Origin: Bog-473 sp963743785
Lineage (GTDB): Bacteria; Actinomycetota; Acidimicrobiia; Acidimicrobiales; RAAP-2
Reading direction: 5' to 3'
Length of the DNA stretch: 64,000 nt
Assembly: GCA_963743785.1 (NCBI GenBank)
Contig: CAVURD010000017.1
Location: 1-64,000 of the forward strand
The notes beneath the pieces were generated by a model. The model did no database searches and was not told where the DNA came from. It was given only the letters and a program-made list of their open reading frames with translations. Numbering within the stretch: the first letter of the stretch is position 1; each line of letters begins with the position of its first letter. A program made the position numbers and the translations under genes. Positions 44,163 through 54,122 of this stretch are shown here, piece after piece.

Positions 44163-45717
44163 TCACCCCAGCCGTTCGGTCAGGTGTGCGCCCACCCGGA
44201 GCGCATTGGCCATGGCCGTGAGGGCTGGGTTCACCGCGCCGATGCTCGGAAAGAAGCTCGTGTCGACGACATAGAGATTGTCGAGTTCGTGTGCCTTGCA
44301 AGCGGTATCGAGCACCGAGGTCACCGGATCGGTGCCGAAGCGGCAGGTCCCGGCCTGGTGCGCCACCCCGGCGACAGGAATGCTCATCGACATGTAGAAG
44401 TTCTTGTCGAGCACGTGGTGGTCGGCCATGCCAACGTGATTGAGGATGGTCTTCAATTCGCCGTACAGGCCTTCGGCCTCCTTGTCGTTGGTGGCCGTGT
44501 AGGACAAATGGACATCACCGTCCTTGTCGACGGTCACTCGGTTGTCGTCCTTGGGCAGGTCTTCGGTGGTCAGCCACCAGTCGACGCCGTGCTTGGCCAC
44601 GTCGTCAAGCGAGAAGCGAGGGGCCAGGAGGGTGAGCTTCGGCTCTTCGCCCTTCATGGCCCCGGCATTGGACTTGCCCACCATCTGGATGTTGCCGAGC
44701 GGCCACTTGCGATCCCCGCCCGCCAGGTAGAAGTCATTGAGGCCGAGCGTTTTCTGGAACACCGTCTGGTTGGGCTCTTTGCCCAACGACACGACGGCCT
44801 TGCAATTGTGGAACATGTAATTGCGACCCACCTGGTCGGATCCGTTGGCCAGGCCCCGGGGATGGGCGTCGTTGGCCGAGTTCAAAAGGAGCTTCGCACT
44901 CTGGGAGGCGCCGGCCGAGAGGACCACGATATCCCCCGCATAGTTCTCGCGATTGCCGCCGCGCTTGACCACCACGCCGGTCACCGTGCCGCCGGCCGGA
45001 TCAGTTTCAAGCTGGACGACCTCGGCATTGACCAGCAGGGTGACGTTCGGGAGATCGAGCAGCGGACGGACGGCGATCACCTCGGCGTCGGACTTGGCGT
45101 GGACCAGACAGGGGTATCCGTCGCACCACGCGCATCGGATGCAGGCGCTGCGCGCCCGATCGGACTCCTCGAGGAGGATGCCGCACGGAGCGGAGAAGGG
45201 GTGGTACCCGGCGGCGGCCAGGTCGTTGTGTATCTCCTGGAGGCGGGCCTCGTGGCTGACGGCGGGATACGGATAGGGCCTCGACGCCGGCCCGTCGGTC
45301 GGATCTTCGCCTCGATTCCCGTGCACTTGGTAGAGCCATTCGGCCTCGGTGTACCACGGCTCGAATTCCTCGTAGCTGACGGGCCAGGCCGGCGAGACGC
45401 CGTCCACGTGACCGATCTCGCCGAAGTCCTCGGGTCGGAGGCGGTACAACGCGGCGCCGTAGAGTTTGGTGGCGCCCCCGACGAAGTAGTGCACCTGAGG
45501 CTGGAAGGCCTTGCCGTCGGCGTCGTACCACGTGTCCTTCGAGATGTACTTCCCATCGACGAACACGGCGTCGGGATTCCAGTTGTCCATCTCGCGGCGG
45601 CAGGAAGTCGCCCCGCTCAAGGAGCAGGATGCTCTTGCCCGATGCCGCCAGCGAATGGGCCAGTGTTCCGCCTCCCGCGCCGGTCCCGATGATGATGACG
45701 TCGTAATGCTCTGTCAT
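44163..45717 (-). CDS. GMC-family flavin oxidoreductase (frameshifted)
   Basis: About 517 residues if joined. The start ATG 45717 has AAGGAGACGCA upstream. The N-terminal FAD motif YDVIIIGTGAGGGTLAHSLA is in one frame; near 45603 one extra base in CTGCCGCCGCG moves to the frame with REMDNWNPDAVFVDGKY, YFVGGATKLYGAALYRLRPE and the C-terminal GMC motifs AGTCRFGTDP and VDTSFFPSIGAVNPALTAMA. GMC enzymes oxidise alcohols, sugars or sterols using FAD. Neighbours (glucose dehydrogenase-like SDR, MFS, aquaporin) favour a sugar or polyol. All motifs are preserved, so a sequencing indel is plausible. Confidence 0.88.
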
Positions 45718-45751
45718 TGCGTCTCCTTCGACGTGTGCGTTGTGGGTGGAA

Positions 45752-47002
45752 TCAAGATGAGGCTGCGAGGATCGGGCCCTGGCGGTTGGCCGGGTGCTGT
45801 CGGCGGACGATTGGAATGGAGATGAACGCCATGACCACGGCCAACAACCCGGCTAGCCGGAAGATGGTGCTGAGCGAGATGGCGTTCTGCAACACGCCGC
45901 CACCGAAGGCGGCCAGGCCGTAGCCCACCTGGTAGGCCGCGATGAGCCATCCGGCGGCCAACTCGACGAGGTTCGGGAATGTCGCCTCGCCGTAGCCGAC
46001 GGTCATGGGGAAGAAGCCCGAACAGGCCAGCCCGCCGAAGGCGAAGAGGGCGATTCCCGCGCCGGCGGTCTTGGCCAGTGGTGCGAGGACCAGAGCCGCA
46101 GCCATGGCCCACGGGAGCACGACGTAGATGCGCGTCGTGCGGATGTGCTTCGAGACGAGGGCAATGGCGAGGCGGCCGACCGTCACCGCCGCCCAGAACA
46201 CGGCCAGCGCGTCCTGGGCTGACGTCGCCTTGACCCCGTGGTCGGCTAGCAAGGTCGTGCCCCAGTTCCCGAACATCGTCTCAGCGACGCCGTAGATGAC
46301 GAGGGCGCCGGCGAACACCCAGAACAGCGAGGGGATCTTTGCTCTGCTCCCCTGCCGGCCACCGGTCACGGGAACGGCCATGGGCTGCAGCAGCGCCAGT
46401 ACGAACAATGCGGCCAGCCCGGCCGCCGCCAGCAGGGGCAGATACCACCACTGCCCGATGCTGGTGAAGAGAGCGACGAGGAAAGGTGACAACGCCGTGC
46501 CCAGTCCCAACAGCACGTTGAGCGAGGTCAAAGCCACGTCACGCCGATCGGGCATGAACGCACCGGCATAGGTACTGACGGAGCCGAGCGTGAGCCCGAA
46601 GCCGAGCCCGAGAGCTGCGGTGGCAACGAGGAGCATCGGAAACGCCACCGCATCGTGTTGGAGCGCATTGCTCGCCACCAAGACGCTCATCGCCACCAGG
46701 TCGGCCACGATGCCGGCGAGGAGCACCCGCTTCAACCCGACGCGGCGGGAGAGCGTCGGCAGGGCCAGTGATCCGAGAATGGCCATGACGACCTGGGGGA
46801 GGAAGAGCAGGCCGTACCTGCTCTTCGACAGGTCGTAGCCCGACGGCGAGGTGAGGATCGTCGCCGCGGCGGGCACCGCCACCAGGCTCAAGCCCTGGAA
46901 CAACCCCACCGCATAGACGGTCAGCACCTCCATTCGCCGGCCGGCCGGAGCCCGCGGCGGAGCCGGGGCCGTCCCCGCCACGCCGGGCGGTTCAGAGGCC
47001 AC
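45752..47002 (-). CDS. MFS transporter
   Basis: 416 residues, 12 membrane helices, e.g. EVLTVYAVGLFQGLSLVAVP and RLAGLLAVVMAFISIPIVRR. The loop 2-3 region YGLLFLPQVVMAILGSLALP leads to LSRRVGLKRVLL, the MFS signature. The start is GTG 47002; an internal Met at residue 24 is possible. Lies between the SDR and GMC genes on the same strand. Substrate unknown; sugar acid or polyol by context. Confidence 0.88.
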   Translation of the reverse strand: MASEPPGVAGTAPAPPRAPAGRRMEVLTVYAVGLFQGLSLVAVPAAATILTSPSGYDLSKSRYGLLFLPQVVMAILGSLALPTLSRRVGLKRVLLAGIVADLVAMSVLVASNALQHDAVAFPMLLVATAALGLGFGLTLGSVSTYAGAFMPDRRDVALTSLNVLLGLGTALSPFLVALFTSIGQWWYLPLLAAAGLAALFVLALLQPMAVPVTGGRQGSRAKIPSLFWVFAGALVIYGVAETMFGNWGTTLLADHGVKATSAQDALAVFWAAVTVGRLAIALVSKHIRTTRIYVVLPWAMAAALVLAPLAKTAGAGIALFAFGGLACSGFFPMTVGYGEATFPNLVELAAGWLIAAYQVGYGLAAFGGGVLQNAISLSTIFRLAGLLAVVMAFISIPIVRRQHPANRQGPILAASS

Positions 47003-47149
47003 GGTCGCCGACCTGTGCGCCCCGCCCGTGGATCGAGGTCGCGCCTGGTGTCCCGCGGCCCGGCCCCCGCCGCCCCGGAGGGCCCTTGGAGTTCATGACC
47101 CTGAGGTTGGAGGCGGCGCGTCGGCCCACGGGTCGCCCCGGCGTCCCGG

Positions 47150-47926
47150 TCAGAGCCCGGGGCTGCTCTGCATGATGCCCCCGTCGGCGAAGATCGTGGT
47201 GGCGGTGATGTAGCTCGATCCGTCTCCGGCCAGGAACGCCACGACGCTGCCGATCTCGGCGGGCTCGGCCATGCGCCCGATCGGGATCGCCGCGTCCAGC
47301 TTGGCCAGCAGGGTCGGGTCTGCTGCCGTGGACGCGTTGATCGGCGTATCGACCGCACCGGGCCCCACGCCGGTCACCGTGATCCCGTGCGGGGCCAGCT
47401 CGACACCCGCGCAACGCGTCAGCATGCGCATCCCACCCTTGGACAGGCAGTAGGCCGTGTTGCCGGGCATGGGCCAGTCCTCGTGGACCGAGGTCATGTT
47501 GATGATCCGCCCGCCGCCGCCCTGCGCGATCATCTGCTTGGCGGCCACCTGTGTACCGAAAAAGGCGCTCTTGAGGTTGACCCCGAGAACGAATTCGTAT
47601 TCCTTCTCCGTGGTATCGAGCACCGAGGTCCGGGTCTCGACGCCGGCGTTGTTCACCATGATGTCGAGCCGGCCGAAGGTCTTGACGGCCGAGTCCACCA
47701 GCCGTTGCAGGTCCTCGACCTTGCTCACGTCGGCATCGACGCCGAGGGCCTGGTCGCCGAGCGCCTCGACTTGGCGCTCGAGGTCCTCGGTAGCGGCAGG
47801 ATTGCTCACGTAGTCGATGACCACGTTCGCCCCGTCCGCCGCCAGCGCCAGGACGACGGCCTTGCCGATACCGCTGTTGCCGCCGGTGACGATGGCCACC
47901 TTTCCTTTGAGTGCATCCGTGGCCAT
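47150..47926 (-). CDS. SDR-family oxidoreductase, glucose 1-dehydrogenase-like
   Basis: 258 residues. Cofactor motif AIVTGGNSGIGKAVVLALAA, NNAG (MVNNAGVETR), catalytic Ser-Tyr-Lys in NMTSVHEDWPMPGNTAYCLS then KGG, and the PG motif VGPGAVDTPINAST. Best resemblance is to glucose 1-dehydrogenases of the SDR family. It heads a minus-strand run with MFS and GMC genes. Intact. Confidence 0.9.
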   Translation of the reverse strand: MATDALKGKVAIVTGGNSGIGKAVVLALAADGANVVIDYVSNPAATEDLERQVEALGDQALGVDADVSKVEDLQRLVDSAVKTFGRLDIMVNNAGVETRTSVLDTTEKEYEFVLGVNLKSAFFGTQVAAKQMIAQGGGGRIINMTSVHEDWPMPGNTAYCLSKGGMRMLTRCAGVELAPHGITVTGVGPGAVDTPINASTAADPTLLAKLDAAIPIGRMAEPAEIGSVVAFLAGDGSSYITATTIFADGGIMQSSPGL

Positions 47927-48028
47927 GGGCCACCTCCTCTTCTCTCTGTTGACGAGGGCTCGGCGGTACTGCCCCGCCGACGCACCTCATGGGATCTACT
48001 TCCGATACGCCGTGTTGCCTGACCCTTC

Positions 48029-49888
48029 CTAGGCAGTTGCTTCCTCCGCCTCGATGAGGCGGGACACTGCTTCGATGAGGGCGAGGTGGGTGAAGGCCTG
48101 AGGGAAATTCCCGAGGTGCTCACCGGTCGCCGCGTCGATCTCCTCGGCGTAGAGCTGCAATGGGCTGGCGAATGACAGCAGCTTCTTGCACAATGCCCTG
48201 GCGCGATCGAGCTCGCCGATCATGGCCAGGGCCGTGACGAGCCAGAACGAGCAGATGGTGAAGGTGCCCTCTTTGCCTTCAAACCCCGTGTCGGTGCTGT
48301 CCACCTTGTAGCGCAGCACGAGGTCGTCCTCGGTCAGTTCGTCGGCGATGGCGAGAACGGTGTTCCGCACCCGCTCATCCTCGGGAGGCAGGAAGCCCAT
48401 GATCGGGATGAGGAGCAATGACGCGTCGAGCTCGTCGTTGGCGTAGTGCTGCCGGAACCGGCCCCGCTCGTCCACCCCCTTGTCGAGGATGTCCGCCTTG
48501 ATGTCGTCGGCCGCCTGCCGCCATTTTTGCGCCCGGTCGTCATGTCCCCGCTGCTCGGCCAGGTCTGACCCCCGGTCCATGGCCACCCAGCACAGCACCT
48601 TGGACGCCGTGAAGTGCTGGGGATCACCCCGGATCTCCCAGATGCCCTGGTCCGGATCCCCCTGGTGCTCGATGGCGGCCTCGACCAGGCTGGCGAGCCC
48701 CTCCCAGGTGGAAGGGGCGATCTGGGCCGCGCCCTGACGGAGCTGCGTGTCCACCGCGTCGAGCACCATGCCCCACACGTCGTTCTGCTTCTGGTCCCAC
48801 GCACCATTGCCGACCCGCACCGGAGCGGCCCCGTCGTATCCGGTCAGATGGTCGAGGGTGTGCTCGGTGAGATCGCGCTCGCCGCCGATGCCGTACATGA
48901 TCTGCAGTCCCCATCCCGTGCCCGAACTGGTCCCGCCCACCGCCTCCAGGACGAAGGCGAAGTACTCGAGGGCCTCCCATTCGAAGCCGAGCCGGTACAG
49001 CGAGCGCAACATGAACGCGGAGTCCCGGATCCACGTATATCTGTAGTCCCAGTTCCGGGTCCCTCCGGGGGTCTCGGGTAATGATGTCGTCGACGCCGCC
49101 ATGATGGCGCCGGTCGGCGCGTAGCTGAGCCCCTTCAAGGTCAAGGCGCTGCGTTCGAGGTAGGGCCGCCACGGGTGATCCGGGAACTTGCCGGCGCCGA
49201 GCCAATCCCGCCAGAAGGCGACGGTGGATGCCAACTCGCTGACGGCTTGGTCCTGGGTGGTCGGTCCACTTCCCTCCCACGAGAGCGCCACGAAGCAGGA
49301 CTCCCCCGCCGCCAAGGTGGTCCGCCCGTAGCAGCGTGCGCCCACCGTGCCGAGCGTGATCGAACTCGTCAGGGTCAGCGGGGGGCCCTCGCCGGCGCTG
49401 CGTCGTGCGCTCATCGACTGATATTCGGCCTCGTCGTACTCCCACGTCACCATGGTGGTCCCGTAGTCGAGCAGGGGTACGCAATTCGTGACCACCTCGA
49501 CTCTTCCGCCGATGCAGGTTGCCTGGCGGACCAGGGTGCCGACCGCCGCCGCGTCGCTGGGAGCGCGCCGATATTGTGCGCGCCGTCCCGCCTGGCGCGC
49601 GGGTCCGATCGAAAGGAAGTCTTGTACCAGGAGCCACCCGTTGGGGGTGTGCCACGTGGTCTCCATGACCATCGTCCCGGGAAGGTACCTTCGCTGGTGC
49701 GGCACGTGCGTGTTCGATGGGCCGAGTCGGAAGCTTCCGGCGGTGCGGTCGAGCAGCGCGCCGAAGATGCTGGGCGCGTCGGGCCGAGGGAGGCACATCC
49801 ATTCGATCGAACCGTCCGGCGCGATGAGACAACTGTTCTCACAGTCCGAGATGAACCCGTAGTCGGCGATGGGTGGGAAAGAACTCAT
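48029..49888 (-). CDS. Glycoside hydrolase family 15 (trehalase/glucoamylase-like)
   Basis: 619 residues. N-terminal beta-sandwich (PPIADYGFISDCENSCLIAP; IEWMCLPRPDAPSIFGALLD) and C-terminal (alpha/alpha)6 barrel with GGTRNWDYRYTWIRDSAFML, GNGAWDQKQNDVWGMVLDAV, QGIWEIRGDPQHFTASKVLC and EGTFTICSFWLVTALAMIGE. Actinobacterial members include trehalases; glucoamylase activity is the alternative. No signal peptide, so it is cytoplasmic. It would release glucose for the adjacent glucose dehydrogenase-like enzyme. Confidence 0.93.
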   Translation of the reverse strand: MSSFPPIADYGFISDCENSCLIAPDGSIEWMCLPRPDAPSIFGALLDRTAGSFRLGPSNTHVPHQRRYLPGTMVMETTWHTPNGWLLVQDFLSIGPARQAGRRAQYRRAPSDAAAVGTLVRQATCIGGRVEVVTNCVPLLDYGTTMVTWEYDEAEYQSMSARRSAGEGPPLTLTSSITLGTVGARCYGRTTLAAGESCFVALSWEGSGPTTQDQAVSELASTVAFWRDWLGAGKFPDHPWRPYLERSALTLKGLSYAPTGAIMAASTTSLPETPGGTRNWDYRYTWIRDSAFMLRSLYRLGFEWEALEYFAFVLEAVGGTSSGTGWGLQIMYGIGGERDLTEHTLDHLTGYDGAAPVRVGNGAWDQKQNDVWGMVLDAVDTQLRQGAAQIAPSTWEGLASLVEAAIEHQGDPDQGIWEIRGDPQHFTASKVLCWVAMDRGSDLAEQRGHDDRAQKWRQAADDIKADILDKGVDERGRFRQHYANDELDASLLLIPIMGFLPPEDERVRNTVLAIADELTEDDLVLRYKVDSTDTGFEGKEGTFTICSFWLVTALAMIGELDRARALCKKLLSFASPLQLYAEEIDAATGEHLGNFPQAFTHLALIEAVSRLIEAEEATA

Positions 49889-49949
49889 CTGCTCTCCGTT
49901 CCGAGCCGCACCCTCATGGGCACGCTCTTGACTGTGACTGCACTGGCCC

Positions 49950-51371
49950 TCATGAGGGTCTCTGCTCGATCGGGCGCTCAGGTGGCGCCGCCGTCTCGTA
50001 GACCGGGAACTGGCTGGGTTGGACCACCTGCAGCGCCGAATCGGGCAAGCTCAGGTCGCCGCCGGTGTGGGAGACGCTGAAGTCCCGCTCGGCTCGGCCC
50101 CGCCCGATCATGGAGCGGAGCCAGCGCATCAGGGTGGTCAGGCGATTGCCGAAGCCGGTGAGAAAGGCCAGGTGGACGAACATCCAGACCACCCAGCCGG
50201 GGAAGCCGCTGAGCCGGATGCCCTTCACGCTGACCACGGCCCGGAAGCGCCCGATGGTGGCCACGCTGCCGAGGTCCCGGTAGGTGAACGGCTTCGTGTC
50301 CTTGCCCTTCAGCCGCCTCAGCACCGTATTGGCCGAATGCAGCCCGCCCTGCATGGCCACTTCGGCCACGCCGGGCAAATTGTCGAGGCTGACCATGTCA
50401 CCCACGGCGAAGACCTCGGGATGCCCGGGCAGGGTCAGGTCGGGCAGCACGCTGATGCGCCCGGCCCGGTCCACCTCGGCCCCGCAGGCCTCGGCCAGCA
50501 GGCCGGCCAAGGGCGAGGCCTGCACGCCGGCCGCCCAGATGGTCGTGCGAGCCTCGATGCGCGACGTGGCTTCCTTGCCCTGGACGTCGACCCCGGAGCC
50601 GTCGACGCCCACCACCCGGGCCTCCATCCGCATCTCGACTCCCAGATGTTCGAGGGTCGTGGCCGTCTTGACCGACAGCTTGTCCCCGAAGGTGGCCAGT
50701 GGTTCGGCGCCGCCATCGACCAGGATCACCCGGATAGAAGAGGCGTCGAAGGTGCGGAATTCGCGACGCAGGCTCCGGGTGGCCAGCTCGCGTATCTGGC
50801 CGGCCAACTCGACCCCGGTCGGGCCGGCGCCCACCACCACGATGGTGAGCCAGTGCTCCTTCTCGGTGGGATCGGCGATCATCTCGGCCACCTCGAAGGC
50901 ACCCAGAATGCGTCTTCGCAATTCCAGTGCATCGTCCAGGGTCTTCATGCCCGGGGCGTACAACGCGAACTGATCGTTGCCGAAGTAGGACTGCTTGACG
51001 CCGGCGGCCACGATCAAACTGTCGTACGGATACTCGACCGGCTGATGTCCGATGATGCTGGCATGCACAACCTTGCTCTCGAGATCGAAACCGGTCACTT
51101 CGGCCAACTGCACCCGGACGTTCTTGGACTTGCGCACAATGTGGCGCAGAGCCGGCGCGATCTGACCGGGCGACAGCAACCCGGTGGCCGTTTGGTAGAG
51201 CAAGGGCTGGAAGAGATGGTGGTTTCGCCGGTCGATGAGGGTGACATCGACATCCTCGCCGCCGAGCAAGCGGGTGGCGGGCAGGCCGCCGAAGCCGCCC
51301 CCGACGATGACGACCCGGTGGCGCGGACCGGACGCTCTGGTCGCCTTCATGGTTTCGTCCCCGGTCGTCAC
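49950..51371 (-). CDS. ndh: Type II NADH dehydrogenase
   Basis: 473 residues. FAD-binding VVIVGGGFGGLPATRLLGGE, NADH-binding TIVVVGAGPTGVELAGQIRE, and second FAD contact VFAVGDMVSLDNLPGVAEVA with the quinone-site region MQGGLHSANTVLRRLKGKDT. C-terminal membrane-binding part WVVWMFVHLAFLTGFGNRLT. It passes electrons from NADH to quinone without proton pumping. It lies next to the bd oxidase genes, and its upstream region shares a motif with the cyd operon. The start could also be the Met at residue 8. Confidence 0.93.
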   Translation of the reverse strand: MTTGDETMKATRASGPRHRVVIVGGGFGGLPATRLLGGEDVDVTLIDRRNHHLFQPLLYQTATGLLSPGQIAPALRHIVRKSKNVRVQLAEVTGFDLESKVVHASIIGHQPVEYPYDSLIVAAGVKQSYFGNDQFALYAPGMKTLDDALELRRRILGAFEVAEMIADPTEKEHWLTIVVVGAGPTGVELAGQIRELATRSLRREFRTFDASSIRVILVDGGAEPLATFGDKLSVKTATTLEHLGVEMRMEARVVGVDGSGVDVQGKEATSRIEARTTIWAAGVQASPLAGLLAEACGAEVDRAGRISVLPDLTLPGHPEVFAVGDMVSLDNLPGVAEVAMQGGLHSANTVLRRLKGKDTKPFTYRDLGSVATIGRFRAVVSVKGIRLSGFPGWVVWMFVHLAFLTGFGNRLTTLMRWLRSMIGRGRAERDFSVSHTGGDLSLPDSALQVVQPSQFPVYETAAPPERPIEQRPS

Positions 51372-51545
51372 GTCGGATGCCGTACCCCCGACGGCCCAAA
51401 GACCAGCGGTCCGGGCCGTCCTAAGCCATTCCGCTCGTGAGCCGACATCGCCGTGCTTTCGTTCACAGTCCGACTTACGAGGAGTGCCGAGGCGGCCTCG
51501 CCGGCGCGCTTGTTCACTCTATGAAAGTAGAGGAACAACCGCGCA

Positions 51546-51571
51546 TCTGCATCACCCACAACGGATGACAT
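51546..51571. promoter_or_regulatory. Shared respiratory motif upstream of ndh
   Basis: CTGCATCACCCACA followed by ACGGATGACATT. 22 of 26 positions match 57869-57894, including a perfect 14-bp core. It lies about 175 bp upstream of the ndh start, almost the same distance as the other copy from cydD. Confidence 0.5.
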
Positions 51572-51602
51572 TGCTGTGCCCGGGTCCGTCACCGTCGGGC
51601 TC

Positions 51603-52649
51603 TCACGTCTCTGCCTGGGCCGACTGGGGCGTCGGTCCGGACCGGTCCGGGACGGCGGGGCCGGCCGGGGACCGCAGCCGGGCCCTGAAGACGTGGAAGG
51701 TCCAACCCTGGTAGACGAGCACGAGGGGGAAGAACACAACAGCCACCACCGTCATCACCTGCAGGGAATAGGAGCCAGCGGCGGAGTTGGCAATGGTGAG
51801 GTTGTAGGCCGTGTTCGTCGAGGACACGAAGACCCGAGGGGCCAGGTCGAAGAACAGGGATCCCATCACGCTGGCCATGCCCAGGGAGGCGGCCGCGAAG
51901 GTCCAGCCCTGGTAGCCCGCCTCGGCCGCCCAGGCGGCGGCGATGACGGCCAGGACGGCCAGGGCGTCCAAGGGGTTGGGCACGAAGCCGCCGCCCAGGG
52001 TGGCGTGGCTCCAGATGACGAAGCCGACGGTGACGACAGCGGCCAGCCAGCCCAGTCGGCCGGCCAACCGGGTCACCCGCTCGTTCAGGTCGCCCGTCGT
52101 CTTGAGGCTCAGGAAGGCGGCTCCGAGCAGCAGGGCGATCACGGTGATGGTCAACCCGGCGTAGAGAGCGAAGGGCTGCAGGAGCTGGAGAAAGGTGCCG
52201 GTGTAGTTGTGGGACTGGTTGATCGGCAGTCCGTGCAGCATGTCGCCGAACGCAGTGCCGAGAAGGAACGGGACAAGCAGGCTGCCCACCGTGAGCGACC
52301 AGCGCCACAGGGTGCGCCAGCGAGGATTGTCGATCTTGCGGTTGTACTCGAAGGAGACGCCCCGGACCATGAGGGCCAACAACACGACCAGCATGACCAG
52401 ATAGAAGGTGGAGAACGTCGTGGCGTACCAGGCCGGGAAGGCGGCGAACATGGCGGCGCCCGCCACAATGAGCCAGACCTCGTTGCCGTCCCAGTGGGGA
52501 CCGATGGAATTCACCGTGATGCGACGCTCGACGTCGGACCGGGACACGAATGAGTGCAGCATCCCGACCCCGAAGTCGAATCCCTCCAGCACGAAGAACC
52601 CGACCCAGAAGACAGCGATGATGAAGAACCAGAGATTGTTCAGATGCAT
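51603..52649 (-). CDS. cydB: Cytochrome bd oxidase subunit II
   Basis: 348 residues, about eight helices. FFIIAVFWVGFFVLEGFDFG, HWDGNEVWLIVAGAAMFAAF and GTAFGDMLHGLPI are CydB hallmarks (GFDFG and the W-x-GNEVW segment). Last gene of the cydDCAB unit, 9 bp after cydA. With CydA it forms the high-affinity quinol oxidase used at low oxygen. Confidence 0.96.
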   Translation of the reverse strand: MHLNNLWFFIIAVFWVGFFVLEGFDFGVGMLHSFVSRSDVERRITVNSIGPHWDGNEVWLIVAGAAMFAAFPAWYATTFSTFYLVMLVVLLALMVRGVSFEYNRKIDNPRWRTLWRWSLTVGSLLVPFLLGTAFGDMLHGLPINQSHNYTGTFLQLLQPFALYAGLTITVIALLLGAAFLSLKTTGDLNERVTRLAGRLGWLAAVVTVGFVIWSHATLGGGFVPNPLDALAVLAVIAAAWAAEAGYQGWTFAAASLGMASVMGSLFFDLAPRVFVSSTNTAYNLTIANSAAGSYSLQVMTVVAVVFFPLVLVYQGWTFHVFRARLRSPAGPAVPDRSGPTPQSAQAET

Positions 52650-52658
52650 GCCAACCTC

Positions 52659-54122
52659 CTAGTACACGAGAGCCGGGACGCGTTCGCCTGCCGGTTCGCC
52701 CGATGTGCCGTCGGTGGTGCCACCTTGTTCGCCCGAAGTGCCGCCACCCACATGCGGGGGAGGACGTTGGTCACCTTCGTCATCCGGCTCGAGCTCCTGG
52801 CGGCCGAAGTGGATCATGAGATAGACGTCGGCGATGCCCAGGCCGATGTAGACGAGGACGAAGGCAATCAGGCTGATGGTGATGTCGGTGGTGGTGACCG
52901 ACGGCGAGGCCGCCTGGGCCGTCTTCAAGAGACCCTGCACGATCCACGGTTGGCGCCCGCTCTCGGTCAGGAGCCAACCGGCCGTGTTCATGAGGAACGG
53001 CACCACGGCCACCCAGGGCGCGACGCGCAGGAACCACTTGCCCTTGTCCAACCTCTTCTTCCGCAGGAGCCAGGCTCCCCACAGGGCGAACAGCATGACG
53101 GCCGCCCCCAGGTACGCCATGACGCGCATGGACCAGTACTGAATGAAGACGTTGGGCACGTAATTCCCCGGCCCGTACTGTTTGGTGTACTGGGCCTGCA
53201 GTTGATTCATCCCCTGGACTTCCCCGTCAACGTGATTGGTCGCCAGAATGGAGAGCAGGTCGGGCACCTCGAGGATCTGGGTCGGCGTCATGTCGTTGTT
53301 GCCCCCTCCGACCTGGAAGAGCGAGAACGAGCAGTGGGACGGACAGGTGTTCCACAGTGCCTCGGCGGCGGCAATCTTCATGGGCTGGTACTTGCCCTCT
53401 TGGACGCCGAGCTCACTACCGACGAAGAGGTTCAGCATGATGGCCGGGAGGAGCACCACCAGGGCGATGATGGCGGTTCGGCGGAAAGCGTCGACCGAGT
53501 TCTTTCGCTTGAGGTGCCAGGCCGAAAAGGCCAGCATGACCACCGAGCCGGTGACCAATGACGCCAACACGACGTGGGTGTAGCCCCACAGGAACACCGG
53601 ATTGGTGAAGAGGGCCCAGATGTTGGTCAGCTGAGGTTTGCCGTGGGAGTCGAGGGTGTACCCCACCGGGTGCTGCATCCAGGAGTTGGCCGCCATGATG
53701 AAGGCGGCCGAGAGCATGGTGGCTCCGGCCACCACCCAGATGCAGGCCAAATGGACCTTCTTCGAGAGCCTGTCCCACCCGAAGATCCAAAGTCCGAGGA
53801 ACGTGGACTCCAAGAAGAAGGCGGCCAGACCCTCCATGGCCAGGGGGCCGCCGAAGATGTTGCCGACGTATTGGGCGTAGGTGGACCAGTTCATGCCGAA
53901 CTCGAACTCCTGCACCAACCCGGTCACCACTCCGATGGCCACATTGATGAGCAGCAGGGTCCCGAAGAATTTGGTCAGGCGTTTGAAGATCGGGTACTGA
54001 TTGCGGTAGTAGCTGGTCTGGAGCAACGCCACCAGAAAAGCCAGTCCGATGGTGAGGGGCACGAAGAGGAAGTGGTAGATGCTGGTCGTGGCGAACTGCC
54101 ACCGGGCCAGGTCGGTGCTCAT
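52659..54122 (-). CDS. cydA: Cytochrome bd oxidase subunit I
   Basis: 487 residues from ATG 54122 (MSTDLARWQFATTSIYHFLF), overlapping the cydC stop (ATGA). Heme ligand His in SIYHFLFVPLTIG, the Q-loop region GMNQLQAQYTKQYGPGNYVP, GRQPW (TESGRQPWIVQGLLKT) and the His/Met ligands near NSWMQHPVGY. The Q loop is of the short type usual in actinobacteria. The tail is charged and Gly-rich. A longer frame upstream is only the overlapping cydC region. Confidence 0.97.
   Translation of the reverse strand: MSTDLARWQFATTSIYHFLFVPLTIGLAFLVALLQTSYYRNQYPIFKRLTKFFGTLLLINVAIGVVTGLVQEFEFGMNWSTYAQYVGNIFGGPLAMEGLAAFFLESTFLGLWIFGWDRLSKKVHLACIWVVAGATMLSAAFIMAANSWMQHPVGYTLDSHGKPQLTNIWALFTNPVFLWGYTHVVLASLVTGSVVMLAFSAWHLKRKNSVDAFRRTAIIALVVLLPAIMLNLFVGSELGVQEGKYQPMKIAAAEALWNTCPSHCSFSLFQVGGGNNDMTPTQILEVPDLLSILATNHVDGEVQGMNQLQAQYTKQYGPGNYVPNVFIQYWSMRVMAYLGAAVMLFALWGAWLLRKKRLDKGKWFLRVAPWVAVVPFLMNTAGWLLTESGRQPWIVQGLLKTAQAASPSVTTTDITISLIAFVLVYIGLGIADVYLMIHFGRQELEPDDEGDQRPPPHVGGGTSGEQGGTTDGTSGEPAGERVPALVY

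Noticed and set aside
46992..47096. 34-codon frame between the SDR and MFS genes
   Set aside because: Gly/Arg/Pro-rich, no ribosome site and no match; probably chance.
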